Below, piece after piece: positions 1 to 9,333 of a DNA stretch of 64,000 nucleotides. Position 1 is the first letter of the stretch, and every line of letters starts with the position of its first letter. The stretch comes from JBKHBT01 sp046542255 (GTDB lineage: Bacteria > UBP14 > UBA6098 > JBKHBT01), in NCBI GenBank assembly GCA_046542255.1, contig JBKHBT010000006.1, positions 10,012 through 74,011 on the forward strand. The letters are read 5' to 3'. A program made the translations under genes and the position numbers. The notes beneath the pieces were generated by a model. The model saw only the letters and a list, made by a program, of their open reading frames with translations. It did no database searches and was not told where the DNA came from.

Positions 1-77
1 GCTATATCGGCACAACAACCTATTATTACGATGAGTTAAATCGTGACAGAAAACTGGTTGAATTCAATATTAACTGA
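1..77 (+). CDS. C-terminal end of an unidentified protein (partial)
   Basis: The third forward frame is open from the window edge and stops with TGA at 75-77, giving about 24 residues that end in KLVEFNIN. The tail is rich in Thr, Tyr and charged residues, as at the end of a beta-rich or outer-membrane protein, but this is too short to assign. The other two frames stop early. The next gene starts 60 bases downstream on the same strand. Whether this is a real gene end rests only on the open frame and its position. Confidence 0.4.
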   Translation, partial: YIGTTTYYYDELNRDRKLVEFNIN

Positions 78-100
78 AAAATTGTCAGGCAGCAAATCGC

Positions 101-127
101 TTGACGACAAAGAACAAAGGATATAAA
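101..127 (+). promoter_or_regulatory. possible sigma70-type promoter for the repeat-protein gene
   Basis: TTGACG at 101-106 and TATAAA at 122-127 are separated by 15 bases, slightly short of the usual 16-18. If used, transcription would begin about four bases before the ATG at 138, an almost leaderless message. No Shine-Dalgarno sequence is seen before that ATG, which fits. Weak call. Confidence 0.3.
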
Positions 128-137
128 TTTAAAAATT

Positions 138-2216
138 ATGAAGATTTTAGTACTTACTTTTTTTATCTTATTGCTACTACCTGCGCTATTTGCCGACTAT
201 AATGGCCTTGGAAAGCCTGATAGCATCCTTGCCGAGCTATCTATCGATGCCAAAATCGATTCTATATTCAATGATGCACTCTATCTTATCAATATAGAGC
301 CTTATGAATTATCTTATGAAAAGAAATTTGGCGGAAGAGATAGTTTTCGCTTGCATATAATCGATTCATTGATGGATGATCCACTTTATACCGGCACCTA
401 TTCCGATTCACTGGCGAAAATCGCAGAAAGAAGTGGGCAAAGGCTGGCACCATATACAATCTTTTCATGCAATTCTCTAGAAGACTCATTGGAATTGCCG
501 GAAGCATATATTCCCAATGATAATACATATCGAGAATATCTTTCGCTTTTTAATGATGCTAGTATTCCTGATTCTTTGGGCAAAAGGCTTTCATATTTCC
601 TTGCTGCCTGCGATTCGGCATCGAGGCTTTGCAAGATGGTATTCGATACGATCCCTGAAGAAACAAGATATGCCATTTTGCGCGATGCTGCCGAACTATG
701 GCTCGGGCAGGAAGAAGACCCAGACTCTCATGCACTCGAATATATTTTTTATGAATACAAACCTGAATTGGTCGATTCTTTGGATGAGATTTCCACGCGC
801 GATTTGCTTAATGCCATGCAAACACTCGACTATCAGAATCTTTATACTGCTTATGCCATATATACCCTTGCATGGGACAGCTTATACAGCTATTTCTCAG
901 ATACATTGTGGGATATCGCTGGAATCGAGGATACATCTATGTCGGCCAGAACGAGAGAATTCCCCGAAGATACAGGGACAATATCAGTTGAAGGCATCGA
1001 AGGCGGAGTTATTGCAGATATTCAAAGCCCACTTGGCAGAATCATAATCGGTGGGGTAGGCGAGAATATATATAGAAAAGATTTCCCTTTTGTTTTCGAT
1101 ATTGGTGGAAATGACCTATATTTTAATCGAGCATCATTCACAGTCGGCTATCTTGATAGATTTATCACAGGCATTGTCGATTTCGATGGCAATGATAGCT
1201 ATATCTCGGATGATTGGTTTTTTACTCAAGGCTCATCGGTTCTTGGGATAGCCGGGCTATTCGATATCTCTGGCAATGATATCTATCGCGGTGGCGGATA
1301 TTCACAGAGTTCTGCGATTGTCGGCCTTTCTGTGCTTTTCGATGATGATGGCGATAATATTTATCGCGCTGGCGAACACTCGCAGGCAGCATCGACATTT
1401 GGAATATCGATTTTGCATTCTGGAACAATCGACCCCGGAAGGCATCTTGCCAATCCAGCTTCCGATGACGATTACCGCGCGCACAGATATTCACAGGGTT
1501 TTGCATCGGTGAAGTCATTTGCCATGCTTCGCGATATGGGCGGCGATGATTCATATATCGCCGGTGGCAGGTATCTTCATGAACCGCTTCATCCGCAGCA
1601 TCATCAATCAATGTCTCAAGGGTTTGGATTTGGCTGGCGAGGTTCGGCTTCCGGCGGTGTCGGTTTTTTATATGATGCAACTGGCAATGATAATTACAAT
1701 ACCCAAATTTATGGCCAGGGTTCTTCCTATTGGTATGCTTTCGGCCTTCTCTATGATGTAACCGGCCATGACACTTACCAGATGGGCCACTATGGGCAGG
1801 GAGCTGGAATACACCTGTCAGTAGGCGCTCTTGTGGATCGTATCGGCGAGGATGCATATTATGGCCGAAGAGGACCTTCGCAAGGCTGCGCACACGATTG
1901 GGCTGTCGGGTATATGTTCGATGGCGCCGGAGCAGATTATTACAGTGCCGATGGCATAGCATGGGGACAGGGACATGCTAATGGAACCGGTATCTTCATC
2001 GATAAAAGCGGACCGGATGTCTATGGAGGCAAAAGTTCTGGCCATGTTCAGGGAACAGCTTCTGCTGCAAGAGGATATGGCGGGCTTGGAATATTTCTCG
2101 ACCTTGGTGGCGATGATAGATATATTCGAGGACAGGGCAAAAACAATATGCAATGGGTCAAAGGATTTTACGGTGTAGGAGTGGATGCCGAAGTTTATAA
2201 GGAGGGGCCACAATGA
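138..2216 (+). CDS. secreted protein with about twelve GxDxY...QG repeats
   Basis: The protein has 692 residues and opens with a signal peptide (MKILVLTFFILLLLPALFA). Residues 25 to about 310 are a charged, helix-rich region of no recognised family. From about residue 321 to the end there are about twelve units of 27-40 residues with the pattern G-x-D-x-Y, six to ten residues, S/G-Q-G or S-Q, then a hydrophobic G-x-L-x-D (for example ATGNDNYNTQIYGQG followed by FGLLYD). Regular turns with Asp, Asn and Gly suggest a stacked beta-solenoid, perhaps calcium-bound. That is inference, and the units are not the canonical RTX nonapeptide GGxGxDxLx. No catalytic motif is visible. Its stop codon overlaps the start of the HEAT-repeat gene by 4 bp, so the two are probably co-translated. 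Function unknown. Confidence 0.85.
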   Translation: MKILVLTFFILLLLPALFADYNGLGKPDSILAELSIDAKIDSIFNDALYLINIEPYELSYEKKFGGRDSFRLHIIDSLMDDPLYTGTYSDSLAKIAERSGQRLAPYTIFSCNSLEDSLELPEAYIPNDNTYREYLSLFNDASIPDSLGKRLSYFLAACDSASRLCKMVFDTIPEETRYAILRDAAELWLGQEEDPDSHALEYIFYEYKPELVDSLDEISTRDLLNAMQTLDYQNLYTAYAIYTLAWDSLYSYFSDTLWDIAGIEDTSMSARTREFPEDTGTISVEGIEGGVIADIQSPLGRIIIGGVGENIYRKDFPFVFDIGGNDLYFNRASFTVGYLDRFITGIVDFDGNDSYISDDWFFTQGSSVLGIAGLFDISGNDIYRGGGYSQSSAIVGLSVLFDDDGDNIYRAGEHSQAASTFGISILHSGTIDPGRHLANPASDDDYRAHRYSQGFASVKSFAMLRDMGGDDSYIAGGRYLHEPLHPQHHQSMSQGFGFGWRGSASGGVGFLYDATGNDNYNTQIYGQGSSYWYAFGLLYDVTGHDTYQMGHYGQGAGIHLSVGALVDRIGEDAYYGRRGPSQGCAHDWAVGYMFDGAGADYYSADGIAWGQGHANGTGIFIDKSGPDVYGGKSSGHVQGTASAARGYGGLGIFLDLGGDDRYIRGQGKNNMQWVKGFYGVGVDAEVYKEGPQ

Positions 2217-3205
2217 GGAAATTATTATTTATGATAGCGATAGTTCTCCTTCCGACATTATCCAATTTTGCACGGGAGGCCGAAGATAGCCTCACAACCG
2301 ACTCGACAGCTATATCCGAAGAGGATTCGATCGCCGCTGTTATGGACACTCTCGATATTGAACAGCTATACAAAAATGCTGCTAAATGGGAAGTCGGCAA
2401 TGCAAGAAAAACGGTTAAAGCAGCCAGAGAAGAGCTTATCGAGCGCGGCGAAGAAGCTCTCGATTATATTTTCTTCGAGAAATATGCATATACCGGTGGG
2501 CTTGAAGATCGCGCTACAAAAGCAACTATTAAAGCTTTGCTCGATGAAGCAGAATGGCGAATATATGACTGCCTCGGAGATAATCCTCGTGGATATCTGG
2601 CGACTTCGGCGAGATATATTGGCAATTTTAAGCTCGAGGATGGCTATGATTCTCTGCTTGCTATGCTGGAAGACACAACAGAAGACCGCAGAAAAATCAG
2701 AAATACCGTGATTCGTGCTATCGGCGATTTTGGTAATCCCGATGCTGCGCCCAAGCTTCATCAATTTCTCGAGGATACGCTTGAATACACAAGAATAACA
2801 GCCGCAGTAGCACTCGGCAAATTAAAGAATCCAAAATCTATAGAACATCTGATAGAGCATCTCGATGATTCGCTTTTTACTGTCAGGCAGGCGATTACAT
2901 TGGCATTACCCAAATTTGGTAAAGATGCGCTCAAGCGGCTTGACAAAAGATATAAGAATACCTATAATGAAAAAATCAAACTCGAATGTATCAGGATAAT
3001 TAGCAGGTTCAATGATGATGATTTAAGAAAGAAAGTTTTTAGAATTCTCAGGAGGAAAAGCCGTAGCGATGATAGACGTTTGAAAGGACATGCTTTGCTG
3101 GGAATGAAAAAACTTCGCCCCGATAAGGTGGATAGGAAGTTTCGAAAAGAAATAGAAAAAGAAAATGACCCATTTATAAAGTGGGTTTTAGAAATGGAAA
3201 AATAG
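2213..3205 (+). CDS. exported HEAT-repeat protein
   Basis: This 330-residue protein begins with a signal peptide (MRKLLFMIAIVLLPTLSNFA), with no obvious lipobox cysteine. Residues from about 130 onward form paired helices typical of HEAT/PBS-lyase-like repeats, such as TVIRAIGDFGNPDAAPKLHQ, then ITAAVALGKLKNPKSIEHL and AITLALPKFGKDALKRL. HEAT repeats usually make curved scaffolds for protein binding and have no catalytic role. The ATGA overlap with the preceding repeat-protein gene and the 4-base gap to suhB suggest one transcript. A plausible role is an exported partner of the repeat protein; this is inferred from coupling only. Confidence 0.8.
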   Translation: MRKLLFMIAIVLLPTLSNFAREAEDSLTTDSTAISEEDSIAAVMDTLDIEQLYKNAAKWEVGNARKTVKAAREELIERGEEALDYIFFEKYAYTGGLEDRATKATIKALLDEAEWRIYDCLGDNPRGYLATSARYIGNFKLEDGYDSLLAMLEDTTEDRRKIRNTVIRAIGDFGNPDAAPKLHQFLEDTLEYTRITAAVALGKLKNPKSIEHLIEHLDDSLFTVRQAITLALPKFGKDALKRLDKRYKNTYNEKIKLECIRIISRFNDDDLRKKVFRILRRKSRSDDRRLKGHALLGMKKLRPDKVDRKFRKEIEKENDPFIKWVLEMEK

Positions 3206-3209
3206 ATTT

Positions 3210-3974
3210 ATGGATTATTTAAAGTTTGCTAAAACCGTAGCTCGCGAAGCCGGCGAAATAATTAGAAATGGTTATGATAAAAAGCGTAATATCAATTTCA
3301 AGGCAGGAAGGGAATTGGTAACCGATATTGATATGGCTTCTGAAAATCATATTCGGGAACGCATTTCGAAGGAGTATCCCGAGCATCATATTCTCGCAGA
3401 AGAAAAAGGCGGCAATATCGATGCTGATAAATATCTTTGGGTAATCGACCCTCTGGATGGCACAACCAATTTCGCACATGGTTTCCCGATATTTTGCGTC
3501 TCAATTGCACTTGCCTACAATGGGGAGATTATCCTCGGTGCAATTTATGAACCGCTTCGTAATGAAATCTTTTGGACTAAAAAAGACAGTAAATCTTATC
3601 TAAATGACGATATAATCGAGGTTGCCGGCGCAAAAAGACTTTCTGAAGCTCTTCTGGCTACTGGCTTTCCATATGATATCGCTCATGATAATGAAAATAA
3701 TCTCGAAAATTTCCGCAAACTAAGTCTCGGTGCAAGAGGTCTTCGCCGCGCAGGCAGCGCAGCTATGGATCTCTGCTATGTTGCTTGTGGAAGGCTCGAT
3801 GGTTTTTGGGAAATGAAACTTAAACCCTGGGATATGGCAGCAGGTTCTATTATCGTTGAAAATGCCGGAGGAAAATGCACCGACTATCAAGATAATAGAT
3901 GGACATTGGATTCTGATAGAATAATCGCAGCAAATCCAGGCCTGCATCCCAGGATGTCCGAATTAATTGAGTAG
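3210..3974 (+). CDS. suhB: inositol monophosphatase family protein
   Basis: At 254 residues this matches the inositol monophosphatase/SuhB family, Mg-dependent cytoplasmic phosphatases that remove phosphate from inositol-1-phosphate or related sugar phosphates. Diagnostic metal-site motifs are EEKGG at about 64-68, DPLDGTTN at about 80-87 and the C-terminal KPWDMAAG, in the expected order. It starts five bases after the HEAT-repeat gene stop without a clear ribosome site and probably shares its transcript. Members also act as fructose-1,6-bisphosphatase or histidinol phosphatase, so the exact substrate is not fixed by sequence. Confidence 0.9.
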   Translation: MDYLKFAKTVAREAGEIIRNGYDKKRNINFKAGRELVTDIDMASENHIRERISKEYPEHHILAEEKGGNIDADKYLWVIDPLDGTTNFAHGFPIFCVSIALAYNGEIILGAIYEPLRNEIFWTKKDSKSYLNDDIIEVAGAKRLSEALLATGFPYDIAHDNENNLENFRKLSLGARGLRRAGSAAMDLCYVACGRLDGFWEMKLKPWDMAAGSIIVENAGGKCTDYQDNRWTLDSDRIIAANPGLHPRMSELIE

Positions 3975-4033
3975 AATAATGGCCCCATTTCGTTTCTGGA
4001 TTTTATAAAGAAGCGGACTGGCAGGAGGTAATA

Positions 4034-6499
4034 ATGTATAATTTCAAAGAAATCGAAAAGAAATGGAAAAAATATTGGGACGAGATTGAGCTGTATAAAA
4101 CTCCCGAAGATTTTGACCCTAAGGATAAATTCTATTTGCTCGAGATGTATGCATATCCTTCGGGAGACCTGCATATCGGCCATTTGCGCAATTATTCAGT
4201 TGGCGATGCGATATGGCGCAAAAAGCGCATGGAAGGCAAAAAGCTTCTCCATCCTTTTGGCTGGGATGCATTCGGCCTTCCTGCCGAAGAAGCCGCTATA
4301 AAGCATGGCAAAAGCCCGGAAGAATGGACTCTTGCAAATATCAAAAAATCCAAAGATACATTGAAGAAGCTCAGCATCAGCTATGATTGGGATAGAGAAG
4401 TTGCTACATGCTTTCCCGATTACTATAAATGGACACAATGGGTATTTCTCAAATTATACGAAAAAGGCCTGGCATATCAGGACGAGGCAGTAGTTAATTG
4501 GTGTCCTAAATGTATGACAGTTTTGGCAAATGAACAAATCGAACAGGGGCAATGCTGGCGCTGCGATTCTGAAGTTCAGAAGAAAAAGCTCAAGCAATGG
4601 TTCATCAAAATCACAGATTATGCACAGAGATTACTCGATGACCTCGAGCTATTGAAAGGCGGTTGGCCGGAGAATATCATCGCTATGCAAAAAAATTGGA
4701 TAGGACGTTCCGAGGGTGCGGAGATTGTATTTGAGATCGAAGCTACTGGTGATAAATTGCCGGTATTTACCACAAGGCCAGATACTGTTTACGGTGTTAC
4801 ATTTATGACGATCGCACCCGAACACAAGCTAATCGACAAATTGCTCGAGCATTCGCCAAATCGCAAGGAAGTTGAAGATTATGTCCAGAAGGCATTGAAA
4901 AAGAGCGAGCTTGAACGCTCATTCACCGACAGAGAAGCCGATGGAGTCAATACAGGCCTCTTTGTCATCAATCCTTTCAATGGCGATAAGATTCAGCTCT
5001 GGGTTGGGGACTATGTCCTGGCGTCCTATGGCACAGGCACTGTTATGGCAGTTCCCGCTCATGACTATCGCGATTTTAATTTTGCTAAGAAATATGATAT
5101 TCCGATAAAAGTCGTTATTAATCCAAAAGATTCCGAATTGAGCGTGGATGATATGGAAGAAGCATTTACAGAGCACGGCATAATGGTGAATTCAGGACCA
5201 TTCGATGGCACCGATTCCCTGGAAGGCATCAGCCGCGTAGCAGAGTATGCCAAAGAAAACGGCTTCGGTGGCCCGACCGTTTCATTCAAGCTTCGTGATT
5301 GGCTTATTTCTCGCCAGAGATACTGGGGCGCGCCGATTCCGATCGTCCATTGTGAAAAATGTGGTACGGTAGCTGTACCCGAAGATGATTTACCGATAAA
5401 ACTTCCCGAAGCCGATAAGGTCGATTTCATTCCGAAGGGAAGATCGCCTCTTGCCGATGTACCTAATTTTATGAATGTCAAATGCCCGAAATGCGGCGGA
5501 GATGCTGTCCGCGATGCTGATACAATGGATACATTCGTTTGCTCAAGCTGGTATATGCTACGCTACCCGGATGCCAATAATGACAAGATTTTTGCCGAAA
5601 GAGAGAAGCTGGATAGATGGATGCCAGTCGATTTCTATATCGGCGGTGCAGAACATGCCACCGGCCATTTGCTCTATTTTAGATTCATTACAAAGGTATT
5701 GCATGATATGGGTTATGTAGGTATTACAGAGCCGGCGAAGAAACTATTTAATCAGGGTATGGTGATGGATGAGAAGGGCGATATTATGTCGAAGTCCAAA
5801 GGCAATGTCATAGCACCCGGGCCATTATCAGAGAAAATCGGTGTCGATGGTATTCGCGTTGCGACTTTCTTCTTTGCTCCGGCCGATAGAGATATTCTAT
5901 GGTCTGAGAAGGCAGTGAAAGGGGTTGTGAGATTTTTGGACAAGATATGGAATACATTCACCAAAATCAAAGTTGATAAAACCAAATCATTCGATAATAC
6001 CGACAATCTCAGCGATTCCGATATGGCAATGCTGAAGAAACTCCACCAGACAATCGAAAAATATGTTTATGATTTTGAGAAGCTTCAATTCAATACCTGT
6101 ATTGCTGCTATGATGGAGTTTATGAATGAAGTCGATATCAAAAAGCTTCGGGCGAGTGCGATATCATATTATATAATGGATACTTTCAATAGGATGCTTG
6201 CGCCATTTGCGCCTCATCTTGCCGAAGAGCAAAATAGTCGATTGGGCTATGATGGCACAGTCTTCGACCAGCCTTTCCCGGATTTTGATCCGAAACTTGT
6301 CAGAGAAGATTCTGTAACCTATGCGGTTTCTGTAATGGGCAAGCTGCGCGGCACTCTCGATGCTCCCAAAGGGGCAATGCAGGAAGATATAGAGCCTAAG
6401 GCCAAAGTTCTGGAATCTGTCGCAAGGCATCTCGAAGGCAAGAAAATAATAAAAGTGATCTTTGTTCAGGATAAGATAATCAACTTTGTCGCTAAGTAA
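4034..6499 (+). CDS. leuS: leucyl-tRNA synthetase
   Basis: This 821-residue class I aminoacyl-tRNA synthetase charges tRNA-Leu with leucine. The HIGH signature is YPSGDLHIGH at 41-50. A zinc-binding CPKC/CWRC pair lies near 157-180. The editing-domain signature TTRPDTVYG is present, and a second Cys pair set (CEKC and CPKC) lies in the zinc region near 440-490. The KMSKS loop near residue 585 reads IMSKSKGN, so the first Lys is Ile while the second is kept. Length is slightly below the E. coli enzyme. A GGAGG site at 4024-4028 precedes the ATG. Its 3' end overlaps the convergent membrane-protein gene by 8 bp. Confidence 0.98.
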   Translation: MYNFKEIEKKWKKYWDEIELYKTPEDFDPKDKFYLLEMYAYPSGDLHIGHLRNYSVGDAIWRKKRMEGKKLLHPFGWDAFGLPAEEAAIKHGKSPEEWTLANIKKSKDTLKKLSISYDWDREVATCFPDYYKWTQWVFLKLYEKGLAYQDEAVVNWCPKCMTVLANEQIEQGQCWRCDSEVQKKKLKQWFIKITDYAQRLLDDLELLKGGWPENIIAMQKNWIGRSEGAEIVFEIEATGDKLPVFTTRPDTVYGVTFMTIAPEHKLIDKLLEHSPNRKEVEDYVQKALKKSELERSFTDREADGVNTGLFVINPFNGDKIQLWVGDYVLASYGTGTVMAVPAHDYRDFNFAKKYDIPIKVVINPKDSELSVDDMEEAFTEHGIMVNSGPFDGTDSLEGISRVAEYAKENGFGGPTVSFKLRDWLISRQRYWGAPIPIVHCEKCGTVAVPEDDLPIKLPEADKVDFIPKGRSPLADVPNFMNVKCPKCGGDAVRDADTMDTFVCSSWYMLRYPDANNDKIFAEREKLDRWMPVDFYIGGAEHATGHLLYFRFITKVLHDMGYVGITEPAKKLFNQGMVMDEKGDIMSKSKGNVIAPGPLSEKIGVDGIRVATFFFAPADRDILWSEKAVKGVVRFLDKIWNTFTKIKVDKTKSFDNTDNLSDSDMAMLKKLHQTIEKYVYDFEKLQFNTCIAAMMEFMNEVDIKKLRASAISYYIMDTFNRMLAPFAPHLAEEQNSRLGYDGTVFDQPFPDFDPKLVREDSVTYAVSVMGKLRGTLDAPKGAMQEDIEPKAKVLESVARHLEGKKIIKVIFVQDKIINFVAK

Positions 6500-7160
6500 A
6501 TTTCTTAAGCGATTTGGTTTTCTTATAGTAATCTAATCTTTCTCGGGCTTCCTGGCCGATATCGGTATCAGGGAAGCCCGATGCTATTTTTTCCAGATAC
6601 ATGATAACGCGTTTGTCGTCATTTAGGTGGTTTTCGGTGATTTCACGAAGGCGGTCGAGAATATAAAGCCTTTCTCGGCCTTCTGCGATATTCACACCTC
6701 TTTGATACCATGTCCTCGCAAGGCCATATTGCCTGTACCGGCTGAATGTATCGCCCATAACAGCCACAATATCGAGATTAGGATTTTGGGTAAATTCCTG
6801 CAAACCTTCGCCATCTGCTTCATCATAGCGTCCCTGAAGGATCATGGTAGATAAAAGCGAGTAGTCTTCTCGTTTCGTACCTTCGATTTTTTCAGGTACA
6901 TAGAGATGGTAACTGCCTTTGACTATTTTATTTCGCATGCTGATTGTTGCAATTGCCAGTGCTATATAGAAAACGGTGCCATAGATTAGTGCATTTATAA
7001 TCTTGCCATCATAGGCAAAGGCTGCAAAAACGCTAAGGGCCAAAAAAATGGGATAAAAAGCCATAATCATCATATAGAAGAACATATCTCCCATGCGAGA
7101 GACTTTATCATTAGCTTTAAGGTTTTCCTTGATATGGTCCGGATTTATATTTATTTTCAT
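6492..7160 (-). CDS. inner-membrane protein with a TPR-like C-terminal half
   Basis: The 222-residue protein has two hydrophobic segments at about residues 26-48 and 52-74, followed by a soluble, helix-rich half. The segment from about 105 to 215 contains helix pairs such as SRYRQYGLARTWYQRGVNIA and DKRVIMYLEKIASGFPDTDI, which resemble tetratricopeptide repeats. No lipobox or enzyme motif is seen. It is convergent with leuS (8-bp overlap) and divergent from the hydrolase gene with only 28 bp between the two start codons, so their promoters must overlap coding sequence or each other. Function unknown; a bitopic scaffold is likely. Confidence 0.75.
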   Translation of the reverse strand: MKININPDHIKENLKANDKVSRMGDMFFYMMIMAFYPIFLALSVFAAFAYDGKIINALIYGTVFYIALAIATISMRNKIVKGSYHLYVPEKIEGTKREDYSLLSTMILQGRYDEADGEGLQEFTQNPNLDIVAVMGDTFSRYRQYGLARTWYQRGVNIAEGRERLYILDRLREITENHLNDDKRVIMYLEKIASGFPDTDIGQEARERLDYYKKTKSLKKFT

Positions 7161-7188
7161 AGTAGTAATTTAAGCAAAGGAGTACACT

Positions 7189-7872
7189 ATGGTCAAGATT
7201 AATTTTATCGGACATTCAGCTTTTCAAATTGAATCCGAGGGTACCAAAATCCTCATCGACCCATTTATCACAGATAATCCGCATACAGAAAAGACAGCAG
7301 ATGATTTCGATGCCGATTATATTATTGTTACTCATGGCCATGGCGACCATCTGGGAAATAGCATCGAGATCGCCAAAAGATGCGAGGCGACAATTATAGC
7401 ACCATTCGAGGTTGCAATGTATGTCCAGGGCAAAGGCGCAACTGCACATCCGATGCATATTGGTGGTGGTTTTAACTTTGATTTCGGACGTGTTAATCTA
7501 ACCAAAGCCCTTCATGGCTCTGGCATCTCAGATAATGACACTATGATTTCCGGTGGAAATCCTGCTGGAGTAATTTTGGAGATTGGCGGTAAACAGATAT
7601 ATCATGCCGGAGACACCGGCCTTTTCGGCGATATGAAGCTTATCGGCGACAGATTCGACCTGGATATCGCGCTTCTTCCTATCGGCGATAATTTCACTAT
7701 GGGAATAGATGATGCCGTATATGCACTAAAAATGCTTAAAGTACCCAAAGTAGTTCCAATTCACTATGGCACATTCCCTGTTATCGACACAGATCCCAAA
7801 GAATTCGCCGAAAAAGCCAAAGACATTGCCGAAGTTATAATCATGAATTCCGGAGATGAGATAGAGCTATAG
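7189..7872 (+). CDS. UPF0173-type metal-dependent hydrolase (metallo-beta-lactamase fold)
   Basis: At 227 residues this fits the short metallo-beta-lactamase-fold hydrolases of UPF0173 (UlaG/YtkL-like). It begins with the family's typical GHSAF segment, followed by the metal ligands HGHGDH (His49, His51, Asp53, His54). Further ligands lie in HAGDTG and in PIHYGTFP. Family members are cytoplasmic and bind one or two metal ions, but substrates are mostly unknown. An AAGGAG site sits a few bases before the ATG. The aldehyde dehydrogenase gene follows after 12 bases and is probably co-transcribed. Confidence 0.9.
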   Translation: MVKINFIGHSAFQIESEGTKILIDPFITDNPHTEKTADDFDADYIIVTHGHGDHLGNSIEIAKRCEATIIAPFEVAMYVQGKGATAHPMHIGGGFNFDFGRVNLTKALHGSGISDNDTMISGGNPAGVILEIGGKQIYHAGDTGLFGDMKLIGDRFDLDIALLPIGDNFTMGIDDAVYALKMLKVPKVVPIHYGTFPVIDTDPKEFAEKAKDIAEVIIMNSGDEIEL

Positions 7873-7884
7873 TAAAGGATAATA

Positions 7885-9333
7885 ATGGAAAAACATCCAA
7901 TAATTGTAGGCGGCGAAAGAGTAATAAAAAAAGATGCTATCGATGTCCGTTTTCCATTTAATGGAGATATTGTTCATCAGGTGGTAAAAGGCGATAGAGA
8001 AGACGTTGATAATGCGCTTTTCTATGCGGATAAATCATTCAAAAACACCAGGACTTTATCGATAAAGCAAAGACAAGATATTCTTCGTAATCTGGCAGTC
8101 ATTGTTTCTGATAAATCTGAAGATTTTGCAAAAACCATTTGCATAGAATCCGGTAAAACAATCAATGAAGCCCGTGGCGAGGTCAGCCGTTCTTTGGAGA
8201 CGATTCGTCTTTCTATTTTGGCTACCGAAAAGGTTAATGGCGAAGTCTTGCCCTTATCTGCATCTCCAAATGGCCAGGGCAAATGGGGATTCTATGAGCG
8301 ATTCCCTCTTGGCCCGGCAGCTTTTATCACCCCTTTTAATTTTCCGCTTAATCTTGTCATGCACAAAGTTGCGCCTGCTATCGCGGTTGGTTGCCCTTTT
8401 ATTCTCAAACCAGCATCGCAGACACCCCTGACATCCCTTATGCTCGGCGATGCCATTTTGGAAGCAGGATATCCAAGAAGAGCTGTAAGCGTGATAGCAG
8501 GTAGTGGTTCACAAATAGGCATTCTTCTTGTTTCGGCACCAGAGATTAAGACTGTCAGTTTCACCGGAAGCCCAGAAGTAGGCGAGATTATTGCCAAAAA
8601 TGCCGGAATGAAACCGATTGCGCTGGAACTTGGCTCCAATTCAGCAGCAATAATCGATAATGGCCTCGAGAAATCCGAAATGATGCGTGCTGCATCGAGA
8701 ATTACACTTGGCGCATTTGCTCTTGCAGGCCAGGTATGTATCTCAACCCAAAGAGTATATATCTTGCAAGAGAGCTTCGATACATTCCTGAAATACCTGA
8801 AAGCCTTCACAAATGAAATCATTACCGGTGATCCAGGAGAAGAATCAACCAATATGGGTTCGATGATTTCCGAAGAAGAAGCGGAAAAGGCCTATGATAT
8901 TATCCATAATTCCGGCGGTCAAATAGAGCAGGGCGGAAAGTTTATCGAATATGAAAATGCATGGAAATCCACAATCGAACCGACAATTGTTATCAATCCT
9001 CCGGAAGATTCGAGCCTTATAGATAGCGAGGCCTTCGCACCGGTTGTTTCCTTAAAGCCGGTGAAGACGCTCGAAGAGGCTATTCACAAAGTAGAGAATA
9101 CCGATTATGGCCTTCAGACGGGTATATTTACATCCGATATCCATTCTGCACGTGAAGCTTTCGATAAGATCACTACTGGCGGAGTCATAGTAAATGATAT
9201 ACCGACCTTTAGAGCCGACCTTATGCCTTATGGGGGACAGAAAAAAAGCGGAATGCTTCGAGAAGGCCCAGAATTTGCTATAGAACACCTAACATATCCA
9301 AAGTCTTTCGTAGTACACAGAAGGGAGCTTTAA
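7885..9333 (+). CDS. NAD(P)-dependent aldehyde dehydrogenase
   Basis: This 482-residue enzyme oxidises an aldehyde to an acid with NAD(P). Family marks seen are PFNFPLNL, the cofactor-binding KPASQTPLT, FTGSPEVG, the general-base Glu in LELGSN and the catalytic Cys in GQVCIST. The pattern most resembles the lactaldehyde/succinate-semialdehyde/non-phosphorylating glyceraldehyde-3-phosphate dehydrogenase branch. Substrate cannot be fixed. It follows the metallo-hydrolase gene closely, and its stop codon TAA shares its last A with the ATG of a 48-residue membrane peptide, so the three may form one operon. Confidence 0.92.
   Translation: MEKHPIIVGGERVIKKDAIDVRFPFNGDIVHQVVKGDREDVDNALFYADKSFKNTRTLSIKQRQDILRNLAVIVSDKSEDFAKTICIESGKTINEARGEVSRSLETIRLSILATEKVNGEVLPLSASPNGQGKWGFYERFPLGPAAFITPFNFPLNLVMHKVAPAIAVGCPFILKPASQTPLTSLMLGDAILEAGYPRRAVSVIAGSGSQIGILLVSAPEIKTVSFTGSPEVGEIIAKNAGMKPIALELGSNSAAIIDNGLEKSEMMRAASRITLGAFALAGQVCISTQRVYILQESFDTFLKYLKAFTNEIITGDPGEESTNMGSMISEEEAEKAYDIIHNSGGQIEQGGKFIEYENAWKSTIEPTIVINPPEDSSLIDSEAFAPVVSLKPVKTLEEAIHKVENTDYGLQTGIFTSDIHSAREAFDKITTGGVIVNDIPTFRADLMPYGGQKKSGMLREGPEFAIEHLTYPKSFVVHRREL

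Noticed and set aside
1222..1962. 246-residue minus-strand open frame inside the repeat-protein gene
   Set aside because: It has no ribosome site or homologous motif, is rich in His, Arg and Cys as expected from antisense of GAT/GGC-rich repeats, and lies wholly inside a well-supported gene.
138..2216. Calling the repeat protein an RTX toxin
   Set aside because: The units keep G-x-D-x-Y but not the GGxGxDxLx nonapeptide, and there is a Sec signal peptide rather than type I secretion genes nearby.
8292..8852. 186-residue minus-strand open frame inside the aldehyde dehydrogenase
   Set aside because: Shadow of a strongly conserved enzyme region; no features of its own.
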